DNA from: Schlegelella_A sp038231215
GTDB taxonomy: Bacteria; Pseudomonadota; Gammaproteobacteria; Burkholderiales; Burkholderiaceae_C
Assembly: GCA_038231215.1 (NCBI GenBank)
Contig: JBBRLS010000001.1
Span: forward strand, 1-64,000
Length of the DNA: 64,000 nt
Reading direction: 5' to 3'
The notes beneath the pieces were generated by a model. It ran no database searches. It saw only the letters and a list, made by a program, of their open reading frames with translations, and was not told the origin of the DNA. Below, piece by piece: positions 27,354 through 34,779 of the stretch. A program made the position numbers and the translations under genes. The stretch's first letter is position 1. Each line of letters starts with the position of its first letter.

Positions 27354-28263
27354 CGATCTGCCCGCACAGGTAGGTCCACACGAAGTGGGCCGCGGCCTGG
27401 CTGGTGAGTTCGGCGTGGTCGTAAGGTGGCGATACCTCGACGCAATCCATGCCGACGAACGGCAGGTCGGCAAGTTCCTCGAGGAGGCTCAGCACCTGGT
27501 TGCTCGTCATGCCGCCGGGCTCCGGCGTGCCGGTGCCGGGTGCGAAGGCCGGGTCGAGGCAGTCGATGTCCAGGCTCAGGTACACCGGTGGATTGCCGTG
27601 TGCGGCGAGGCGCGTGCGGATCGCGCTCAGCACCTCGGCGAGCTGCGCAGGGCTCTCGCGACCGCGCAGCTCGCGGGCCGTGAAGATCTGCCCGCCTCGG
27701 TCGATCACATGCTCACGCGCCTCGCGCGTGCCTGCCGAGCGGATGCCCAGCTGGGTGAAGCACGCGTCGATCACCAGGCCTTCCTGCATCGCTTCGTACA
27801 CCCAGGTGCCGTGGCCGCTGGGCTCGCCGAAGTGAGCGGTCCAGGTGTCGCAGTGCGCGTCGAAATGGATCACCGCCAGCGGCCGGCCAAGCCAGGAGCG
27901 GTAGGCACGCAGCAGCGCGAGCGTGATCGAGTGATCGCCGCCCAGCCAGCACATGTGGTGCGCACGGATCAGCGCCTCGACCGACGGTTGCATCGCGCCG
28001 CGCATGCGCTCGAGGCTGGTGTTCGGCAGTGGCAGGTCGCCCGCGTCGCCGAGCATTCCTTCGGGCGAGACGTTGAAGTGCGGATGCGTGCCATCGCACA
28101 GCATGTGACTCGCCTCGCGGATCGCGCGCGGGCCGAAGCGGGCGCCAGGGCGGTTCGTCACCGCACCGTCCCACGCGACACCGGCGACTGCGAAGGGCGT
28201 GGCAGGCGAGGCCGCGGGCGCGCGCAGGAAAGTGCCTTGAGAGAGAAATGCGAAGGAGGTCAT
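27325..28263 (-). CDS. speB: Agmatinase (ureohydrolase family)
   Basis: A 312-residue arginase/agmatinase-fold enzyme. The Mn-binding motifs are all present: GGDHS, DAHCDT and SLDIDCLDPAFAPGTGTPEPGG. Agmatinase makes putrescine and urea from agmatine, which fits the neighbouring putrescine genes; guanidinobutyrase is the main alternative. It is transcribed toward the Lrp gene and the two 3' ends overlap by 29 nt. Confidence 0.85.
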   Translation of the reverse strand: MTSFAFLSQGTFLRAPAASPATPFAVAGVAWDGAVTNRPGARFGPRAIREASHMLCDGTHPHFNVSPEGMLGDAGDLPLPNTSLERMRGAMQPSVEALIRAHHMCWLGGDHSITLALLRAYRSWLGRPLAVIHFDAHCDTWTAHFGEPSGHGTWVYEAMQEGLVIDACFTQLGIRSAGTREAREHVIDRGGQIFTARELRGRESPAQLAEVLSAIRTRLAAHGNPPVYLSLDIDCLDPAFAPGTGTPEPGGMTSNQVLSLLEELADLPFVGMDCVEVSPPYDHAELTSQAAAHFVWTYLCGQIATAAARSSS

Positions 28264-28379
28264 GACGTCGTCTGGTCACTGGCGCGATCGATGATACGAG
28301 TCGATGCCAGCCATGCGCCCCGTACTCCTCGTTGAGCACCTGGCGCGTCCGGCGTCGTTCGATGTATGAGAGGTCAACC

Positions 28380-29855
28380 TCACTCGTGCCAGGAGTGCCC
28401 CGACCGCTCGGGCAGGCCGATCGCCGCTGAAGGCCCCCAGCTACCTGCCGTGTAAGGTCGTGGCTCATGGCCCGCCGTGCGCCAGCCGTCGACGATGCCG
28501 TCGACCCAGCGCCAGGCGGCGTCGACCTCGTCGCGGCGCACGAACAGCGACGAATTGCCGCGCAGCACGTCGAGCAGCATGCGCTCGTAGGCGATGCGCC
28601 GGCGCGCGGGCTGGAAGCCCTCGTCGAGCGAGAGGTTGAGCCCGACCTTGCCGAGGTTCATCGCGTGCAGCCCCGGGCGCTTCTGCATCAGGGTCAGCGT
28701 GATGTTCTCGTCGGGCTGCAGCTTGATCACGAGCATGTTGGGCAGCAGCGTCGCGCCGACGTCGGCGAAGATGTTGTGGGGCACCTGCTTGAACTGGATC
28801 ACGATCTCGCTCGAGCGCCGTTGCAGGCGCTTGCCGGTGCGCAGGTAGAACGGCACGCCGGCCCAGCGCCAGTTGTCGATGCCGGCGCGCAACGCGACGA
28901 AGGTCTCGGTGCGGCTCGTGCGGTTGGCGCCGCGCTCGTCGCGGTAGCCGGGCACGGCCTGGCCGTCGGCGTAGCCGTCGGCGTACTGCCCGGCGACGGT
29001 GTGCGTGGCGACGTCGGCGCCCGTGATCGGTCTGAGCGACCACAGCACCTTGACCTTCTCGTTGCGCACCGCCGAGGGCGCGAAGCTCGCCGGCGGCTCC
29101 ATCGCCACCAGGCAGAGCAGTTGCAGCAGGTGGCTCTGCACCATGTCGCGCAACGCCCCGGCAGGGTCGTAGTAGGCCCACCGGCCCTCGACGCCGACGG
29201 TCTCGGCGACCGTGATCTGCACGTGCTCGATCGCGTTGGCGTTCCACAGCGGCTCGAAGATCGCGTTGCCGAAGCGCAGCGCGAGCAGGTTCTGCACCGC
29301 TTCCTTGCCGAGGTAGTGGTCGATGCGGAAGACCTGGTCCTCGCCGAAGGTGGAAGCGATCGCCTCGTTGATCGCCTGGGCCGAGGCGGTCGAGCTGCCG
29401 ATCGGCTTTTCGACGACGACCCGGCTCGTGGCGTCGGCCAGGCCGCTGGCGCCGATCGCCTGGCAGATCGGGCCGATCAGCGCGGGCGGCGTCGACAGGT
29501 AGTACACCGTGCCCGTGGCGCCTTGGCCGAGCACGTCGCGGATCGGCTCGAGCCCGCCGGCCGTCTGCGCGTCGACCGAGACGTAGCGGATGCGCTCGGC
29601 GAAGGTGGCGAACGCCGCTTCGTCGAACAGGGACGAATTGGCCGACTCGAGGATGGCCTCGCGTACCCGGACGACGAAGTTGGCGTTGCCGACCTTGGAA
29701 TGGGCCGCGCCGATCAGCCGGAAGTCCGCGGGCAGCAGGCCGTCGCGGTCGAGTGCGTACAGCGACGGCCAAAGCATGCGCCTCGCCAGGTCGCCGGTGG
29801 CGCCGAAGATCACGAGCGTGCGGCAATCGATCGGGGGAACCAGGGGGTCGGACAT
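28380..29855 (-). CDS. zwf: Glucose-6-phosphate 1-dehydrogenase
   Basis: A 491-residue cytoplasmic enzyme. NADP binding is at IFGATGDLARR near the N-terminus; the substrate motif RIDHYLGKE holds the key Lys and His; VVEKPIG is also conserved. It oxidises glucose-6-phosphate, the first step into the Entner-Doudoroff route. ATG is chosen because the open frame upstream lies in eda. It is the last gene of the long leftward glucan operon, 28 nt after eda. Confidence 0.95.
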   Translation of the reverse strand: MSDPLVPPIDCRTLVIFGATGDLARRMLWPSLYALDRDGLLPADFRLIGAAHSKVGNANFVVRVREAILESANSSLFDEAAFATFAERIRYVSVDAQTAGGLEPIRDVLGQGATGTVYYLSTPPALIGPICQAIGASGLADATSRVVVEKPIGSSTASAQAINEAIASTFGEDQVFRIDHYLGKEAVQNLLALRFGNAIFEPLWNANAIEHVQITVAETVGVEGRWAYYDPAGALRDMVQSHLLQLLCLVAMEPPASFAPSAVRNEKVKVLWSLRPITGADVATHTVAGQYADGYADGQAVPGYRDERGANRTSRTETFVALRAGIDNWRWAGVPFYLRTGKRLQRRSSEIVIQFKQVPHNIFADVGATLLPNMLVIKLQPDENITLTLMQKRPGLHAMNLGKVGLNLSLDEGFQPARRRIAYERMLLDVLRGNSSLFVRRDEVDAAWRWVDGIVDGWRTAGHEPRPYTAGSWGPSAAIGLPERSGHSWHE

Positions 29856-29883
29856 GGCGGCGCTCGTCGGTTCGGGTGGGGGT

Positions 29884-30513
29884 TCAGTGCGCGGGGCGGA
29901 GCGCGCTGGCGGCGCGGGCGAGCGCCTCGATGTCGGCCCAGCGGCCTTCGGCCACCGCGGCGGCCGGTGCGAGCCACGACCCGCCGACGCAGCCCACGTT
30001 GGGCAGGGCGAGATACGACGCCGCCGACTGCGCATCGATGCCACCGGTGGGGCAGAACAGCACGCCGGGAAACGGACCGGCCAATGCCTTGAGCGCGCCG
30101 ATGCCGCCCGCCTGCTGGGCCGGAAAGAGCTTGAGCGTGTCGAAGCCGGCCTCGAGCGCGGCGATCACGTCCGAGGGCGTCATCACGCCGGGAATGAAGG
30201 GCAGGCCGCTGGCGCGGGCAGCGGCGAGCAGGCGCGGCGACGCGCCCGGGCTGAGCGCGAATGCGGCGCCGGCGGCGATCGCCGCGTCGAGCTCGGCCGG
30301 CGTCGTGACCGTGCCGACGCCGACCAGCGCCTCGGGAACGGCGGCGCGGATCGCGCGCACGGCGTCGAGCGCGACCGGCGTGCGCAGGGTGACCTCGAGC
30401 ACGCGGATGCCGCCCGCGACGAGCGCACGCGCAAGCGGCACGGCGCTCTCGAGGCGCTCGATCACGATCACCGGCATCACCGGCGAGGCCGCGAGGAGCT
30501 GGCGCGGCGTCAT
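29884..30513 (-). CDS. eda: KDPG/KHG aldolase
   Basis: A 209-residue class I aldolase, a (beta/alpha)8 barrel. The catalytic Glu is in LEVTLRTP and the Schiff-base Lys in DTLKLFPAQQ; GVGTVTT and FCPTGGID bind phosphate and substrate. It splits 2-keto-3-deoxy-6-phosphogluconate to pyruvate and glyceraldehyde-3-phosphate. Its ATG overlaps the edd stop by 4 nt (ATGA), so the two are coupled. Confidence 0.95.
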   Translation of the reverse strand: MTPRQLLAASPVMPVIVIERLESAVPLARALVAGGIRVLEVTLRTPVALDAVRAIRAAVPEALVGVGTVTTPAELDAAIAAGAAFALSPGASPRLLAAARASGLPFIPGVMTPSDVIAALEAGFDTLKLFPAQQAGGIGALKALAGPFPGVLFCPTGGIDAQSAASYLALPNVGCVGGSWLAPAAAVAEGRWADIEALARAASALRPAH

Positions 30514-32384
30514 GCGAGCTGCTCCGCGAAGCTTGCCGGCGTGGTCAGAGGAGGCGGCGGTGCCGGCCAGCCGAAGGTCGTCGCCCCTTCCTCGGCGCAG
30601 GTCGCGTGCGCCCGCGCCGCGGCGAACAGCTCGCGGCCGAGGCCGTGGTCGTTGGCTTCGAGGTCGGGCGTGGGCAACTCGCGCGCGGCCCATACGGCGG
30701 CGTCGACGAGCGCGTCCAGACGTCCGTGCTCGGCATCGAGGCGGACCCGGTCGCCGTCGCGCACACGCCCGAGCGGGCCGCCGGCGAGCGCTTCGGGCCA
30801 GACATGGATCGCCGCCGGCACCTTGCCGGAGGCGCCCGACATGCGACCGTCGGTGACGAGCGCGACCGAGTAGCCCTCGTCCTGCAGGTTGGCGAGCGTC
30901 GGCGTGAGCCGGTGCAGCTCGGGCATGCCGTTGGCGCGCGGCCCCTGGAAGCGGAGCACGGCGATGAAGTCGCGCTGCAGCTCGCCGCGCTTGTAGCGAT
31001 CGATCAGTTCCTGCTGGCTCTCGAAGACGATCGCCTCGGCCTCGACGACGCGGTGCTCGGGCTTGACCGCCGAGACCTTGATCACCGCGCGGCCGAGGTT
31101 GCCGGCGAGGATGCGCAGCCCGCCTTCGGCGCTGAACGGGTCGGCGGCGCCGCGCAGCACGTTGCGGTCGATGCTGCGCTCGGGCGAGGCGCGCCAGCCG
31201 AGCGTGCCGGCGTCGTCGAGCACGGGCTCCTCGGTGTAGCGCGCCAGCCCCGGACCGGCGACGGTGCGCACGTCGCCGTGCAGCAGTCCGGCGCCGAGCA
31301 GCTCGCGGATCAGCAGACCGCAGCCGCCGGCGGCGTGGAAGTGGTTCACGTCGGCCGAGCCGTTCGGGTAGATGCGGGCGAGCAGCGGCACCACCGCCGA
31401 CAGCTCGGCGAAATCGGCCCAGTCGATGACGATCCCTGCGGCGCGCGCGATCGCGACGAGGTGGATCGTGTGGTTGGTCGAGCCGCCGGTCGCGAGCAGC
31501 CCGACGACCGCGTTGACGATCGCCCGCTCGTCGACGATCTCGGCGATCGGCGTGTACTCGCCACCGAGCGCGCTGAGTACTGCGGCGCGGCGCGCCGCCG
31601 CACCGGTGAGCGCCGTGCGCAGGGGCGTGTTCGGCGTGATGAAGGCGGCGCCGGGCAGGTGCAGCCCCATCACCTCCATCAGCAACTGGTTGCTGTTGGC
31701 GGTGCCGTAGAAGGTGCAGGTGCCGGGGCCGTGATAGGCCTGGCTTTCGGCTTCGAGCAGCGCGGCGCGATCGACCTTGCCCTGGGCGTGGAGCTGGCGC
31801 ACCTTGGCCTTGTCGTCGTTCGACAGCCCCGAGGTCATCGGCCCCGCGGGAACGAACAGCACGGGCAGGTGGCCGAACTGCAGCGCGCCGATCAGCAGCC
31901 CGGGAACGATCTTGTCGCACACGCCGAGGCAGAGCACGGCGTCGAACACGTCGTGGCTGAGCGCGATCGCCGTGCCCTGGGCGATCGCGTCGCGCGAGAA
32001 CAGCGAGAGCTCCATGCCCGGCTGGCCCTGGGTCACGCCATCGCACATCGCTGGCACGCCGCCGGCCACCTGCGCGGTCGCGCCGACCGTGCGCAAGGCC
32101 GCCTTGATCAGCTCCGGCGCCCCGGCGTAGGGCTGGTGCGCCGAGAGCATGTCGTTGTAGGCGGTGACGATGGCCACGTTGGGCTGGCGGGCCGCGCGCA
32201 GCACCATCTTGTCGGCGGGCGGCTCGGCCGCCATCGCATGGGCGAGGTTGGTGCAAGACACGCGGCCGCGCGCCGACCCCGAGCCGCGCCGCGCGGCCAC
32301 GGTGGCGAGGTAGCGCTGCCGCGTCGCGCCGCTGCGCGCTGCGATCCGGGCCGTGACGGCGGCGACGACGGGATGGATGGACAT
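30510..32384 (-). CDS. edd: Phosphogluconate dehydratase
   Basis: A 624-residue [4Fe-4S] dehydratase of the IlvD/Edd family. Cluster cysteines lie in AMCDGVTQGQPGMELS, LGVCDKIVPG and HAAGGCGLLIREL; VTDGRMSGASGKVPAAIHV is the C-terminal signature. It makes KDPG from 6-phosphogluconate. The length matches Edd rather than the shorter IlvD. It follows the small membrane-protein gene by 42 nt. Confidence 0.95.
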   Translation of the reverse strand: MSIHPVVAAVTARIAARSGATRQRYLATVAARRGSGSARGRVSCTNLAHAMAAEPPADKMVLRAARQPNVAIVTAYNDMLSAHQPYAGAPELIKAALRTVGATAQVAGGVPAMCDGVTQGQPGMELSLFSRDAIAQGTAIALSHDVFDAVLCLGVCDKIVPGLLIGALQFGHLPVLFVPAGPMTSGLSNDDKAKVRQLHAQGKVDRAALLEAESQAYHGPGTCTFYGTANSNQLLMEVMGLHLPGAAFITPNTPLRTALTGAAARRAAVLSALGGEYTPIAEIVDERAIVNAVVGLLATGGSTNHTIHLVAIARAAGIVIDWADFAELSAVVPLLARIYPNGSADVNHFHAAGGCGLLIRELLGAGLLHGDVRTVAGPGLARYTEEPVLDDAGTLGWRASPERSIDRNVLRGAADPFSAEGGLRILAGNLGRAVIKVSAVKPEHRVVEAEAIVFESQQELIDRYKRGELQRDFIAVLRFQGPRANGMPELHRLTPTLANLQDEGYSVALVTDGRMSGASGKVPAAIHVWPEALAGGPLGRVRDGDRVRLDAEHGRLDALVDAAVWAARELPTPDLEANDHGLGRELFAAARAHATCAEEGATTFGWPAPPPPLTTPASFAEQLA

Positions 32385-32426
32385 GGGGTGCTCGTGGAAG
32401 GAAAGGGTCGCTGGAAACCTCGACGG

Positions 32427-32840
32427 CTAGCCCGCCAGGGAGCCGGCCAGCGCCAGCAGCCAGAACGCGCCGAAGACGAATGGAAGGCCCTGGGCCGCCC
32501 ACTTGCCGCGATGGCCGCTCCGGTGATCGGGGGTCAGGTTGCACAGTCGCGCCAGGCCGGCAGTGTCGAACACGCGCGCGACCTCGTCGGTGGCCGCGAA
32601 CGCGGTGAAGATGCCCACGCCGATCAGCCCGGCCACGGCCATGCCGAAGAACGGAAATCCGAACACCAGCCAGGCCAGCTTGGCGGACGACACCGTTCCA
32701 TACGCGGTGAACAGCAGCCCCTCGGACAGGATCAGCCACATCAGGCGGTGATTGACGAGGTCGTCCTCGTGCGTCCACTGTTCGCGCAGGGCGCGGTAGA
32801 GCTCCCAGTCGGCCGGCTGTGGCGGCGAGGTCGGTTCCAT
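32427..32840 (-). CDS. Small conserved-looking membrane protein of unknown function
   Basis: A 137-residue protein. A soluble N-terminal part (DWELYRALREQWTHEDDLVNHRLMW) leads into three hydrophobic segments: LILSEGLLFTAYGTV, LVFGFPFFGMAVAGLIGVGI and a final LPFVFGAFWLLALAGSLAG. It is probably an inner-membrane protein. I do not recognise a named family. It sits between a GH17 gene and edd with short gaps on both sides (8 and 42 nt), so it is almost certainly co-transcribed with the glucan genes; its role there is unknown. Confidence 0.75.
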   Translation of the reverse strand: MEPTSPPQPADWELYRALREQWTHEDDLVNHRLMWLILSEGLLFTAYGTVSSAKLAWLVFGFPFFGMAVAGLIGVGIFTAFAATDEVARVFDTAGLARLCNLTPDHRSGHRGKWAAQGLPFVFGAFWLLALAGSLAG

Positions 32841-32848
32841 CCCGCAGC

Positions 32849-33823
32849 TTATTCAGATACCGGCGCAACCGCCGCCGCCCCAGCGCCGGCATCCAATCCC
32901 TGCACAGCCTTCTTCGGCTCGCGCTCGACGGTGTACAGGCCCCAGTGCTTCTCGGGCTCGAGCGGGTCGGGCGAGCCCTTCCACGGCTCGTCGAAGGCCT
33001 CGAAGACGAAGCACAGGATGCCGGCCTCGTCGGTCCACTCGAGCAGGTCGCGCAGATAGATGTCCTGCAGGTCCTGCGAGGTGTTGTGCGGCTGGATGCC
33101 GCGCCCGTTGGAGTTCGTCGCCCAGCCGGCCTCGGTGATGATCACCGGCTTGTCGGGATAGAGCCGCGCCACGCTCTCGTAGTTGTTGCGCGTGTAGTCG
33201 AGCGCCTCGTGGACGTGCTTGTACTCCCACACGGGATAGGTGTGCAGCGAGATGAAGTCGAGCTCGGAGGCGAGTTCGAGCAACGCGTGCTGCCAGGGCA
33301 CGTAGTTCTCGCACACGGTCACCGGCTGGCGGACGGCGCGCTTGACCCGGCGCACGTGTTCGAGCATCCGGTGCACCGGCACGAAGTGGTCGGTCCAGTC
33401 GACCGTGGCCTCGTTGCCCACCGCCACCGAGAAGACGATGTCGGGATGGGCGTCGGCCATTGCGATCAGCCGATCGACCTCAGCCCCGTTCTCGGCCAGG
33501 TTCGCCTCGAGCTGCGCCTCGCTGTACGTCGCGCCCCACGGGCAGCCGAAGTTGTTCATCTCGGCGGCGAGGTAGGCGCCGAGCATGACCTTGAACGGCA
33601 GCCGGTCGCGGCGGATCACCTCGAGCACGCGCACGGCATGCTCGCTGCAGTCGTACAGCCTGAGCAGCGGCCAGTGCGGGGCGAGGATGCGCAGGTCTTC
33701 GCGGATCTCGTCGAGCGAGGGGTAGCTGCGGCTGTCGGGGCTTTGTCCGTGCCGATAGCCCGAATAGCAGATCGCGCGCCCGGCGGGCAGTGGCGGCATC
33801 GGTGTCGTCGTCTTCCGGTTCAC
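32849..33823 (-). CDS. Cytoplasmic GH17 beta-1,3-glucan hydrolase/transglycosylase-like enzyme
   Basis: A ~324-residue GH17-type barrel without a signal peptide. The acid/base Glu is in FSVAVGNEATVDW and the nucleophile Glu in VIITEAGWATNSNGRG; CFVFEAFDEPWKG is typical of the bacterial branch. It probably trims beta-1,3-gluco-oligosaccharides. I start at a GTG that overlaps the stop of the preceding GH17 frame in GTGA; an ATG eight codons downstream (MPPLPAG) is nearly as good. It resembles the preceding GH17 domain but is clearly diverged. Confidence 0.82.
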   Translation of the reverse strand: MNRKTTTPMPPLPAGRAICYSGYRHGQSPDSRSYPSLDEIREDLRILAPHWPLLRLYDCSEHAVRVLEVIRRDRLPFKVMLGAYLAAEMNNFGCPWGATYSEAQLEANLAENGAEVDRLIAMADAHPDIVFSVAVGNEATVDWTDHFVPVHRMLEHVRRVKRAVRQPVTVCENYVPWQHALLELASELDFISLHTYPVWEYKHVHEALDYTRNNYESVARLYPDKPVIITEAGWATNSNGRGIQPHNTSQDLQDIYLRDLLEWTDEAGILCFVFEAFDEPWKGSPDPLEPEKHWGLYTVEREPKKAVQGLDAGAGAAAVAPVSE

Positions 33824-34779
33824 GTGAACTTGAGCTCTCCGTTCTTGTCCCAAAGGCCCCAATAGGCGCCGACATCGCCTTCGGCGCCGACCTTCCAGGC
33901 CTCGTCGAAGGCGGCGAAGTAGAACACCTCGACCTGGTCCTGCTGCGCCCAGAGCGCAGTGTCGACGAAGTAGCGCATGGCGTTGTCCACCGACGGCATG
34001 GCGCCGTGGAACGCGCTGCCCTGGTCGGGCCAGCCGGTCTCGCTGACGATCACGCGCTTGCCGCCCGCCACGGCCACGGTGCGGCGCACCATGTTCTGCA
34101 TGTAGGCGATGGCGTGCTCGTGCGGGCAGCCTTCCCAGAACGGGTAGCAGTTGGTGAGCAGCACGTCGCAGGCCGCGGTGACGCGCGGGTGCTTCTCGAA
34201 CAGATAGTAGGCGTCGACATAGCCGACCTGGGCGTTCGGCAGCGCCTGCTTGACGCGCTCCATGTAGCCGAGCAGTTCGTCCTCCGGCATGTCCTCGCGC
34301 AGCAGCACCTCGTTGCCGACCGCGGCGATGTCGACGTGCCCGGCGCGCGCCGCCTCGATCAGCCCGGTGATCTCGCGCTCGTTGATGGCGCGGTCGGTGC
34401 CGAGCCAGGCGCCGACCAGCGTCTTGATCCCCATCTCGTGGGCGATCCGCGGCGTCTGCTCGTGGCCGTCGGTGCACGAGAAGGTGCGGATCCAGCGCGC
34501 GTGCGGCCGCACGATCGCGAGCCGCGCCCGGATCTGCGCCTCGCTCACCTGCGCCCCCGGCGCCTGGCCCTCGAGATAGGGGCTGAAGCACAGGCCGTGC
34601 ACGCCGGCGTCGAGGATGCGCCGGAAGTGGCTCGCCAGCGCGGCATGCTCCTCGGGCCCGAGCGGCTCGGCCGGGCGCAGCGCGGCGCGCGCCTTGAGGT
34701 CGGCCCAGGCGGGCAGGTGCGGCGCGGACGGCGCGGCGCGGTGGCCGGCGGCGACCGCCTCGGGATGGCGTTCGGTCAT
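33820..34779 (-). CDS. Possible free GH17 enzyme from an internal start within the fusion
   Basis: Inside the fused frame an ATG (MTERHPEAV) follows CAGGAG by 6 nt, as strong a start as any in the window. It would yield a 319-residue GH17 enzyme identical to the C-terminal half of the fusion. Whether cells make the fusion, the free enzyme or both cannot be decided from sequence. This is an alternative product of the same DNA, not an additional gene. Confidence 0.5.
   Translation of the reverse strand: MTERHPEAVAAGHRAAPSAPHLPAWADLKARAALRPAEPLGPEEHAALASHFRRILDAGVHGLCFSPYLEGQAPGAQVSEAQIRARLAIVRPHARWIRTFSCTDGHEQTPRIAHEMGIKTLVGAWLGTDRAINEREITGLIEAARAGHVDIAAVGNEVLLREDMPEDELLGYMERVKQALPNAQVGYVDAYYLFEKHPRVTAACDVLLTNCYPFWEGCPHEHAIAYMQNMVRRTVAVAGGKRVIVSETGWPDQGSAFHGAMPSVDNAMRYFVDTALWAQQDQVEVFYFAAFDEAWKVGAEGDVGAYWGLWDKNGELKFT

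Noticed and set aside
29884..32892. A 1002-codon frame covering eda and edd
   Set aside because: Only the eda part is real; the upstream part is a shadow of edd, whose motifs are in another frame.
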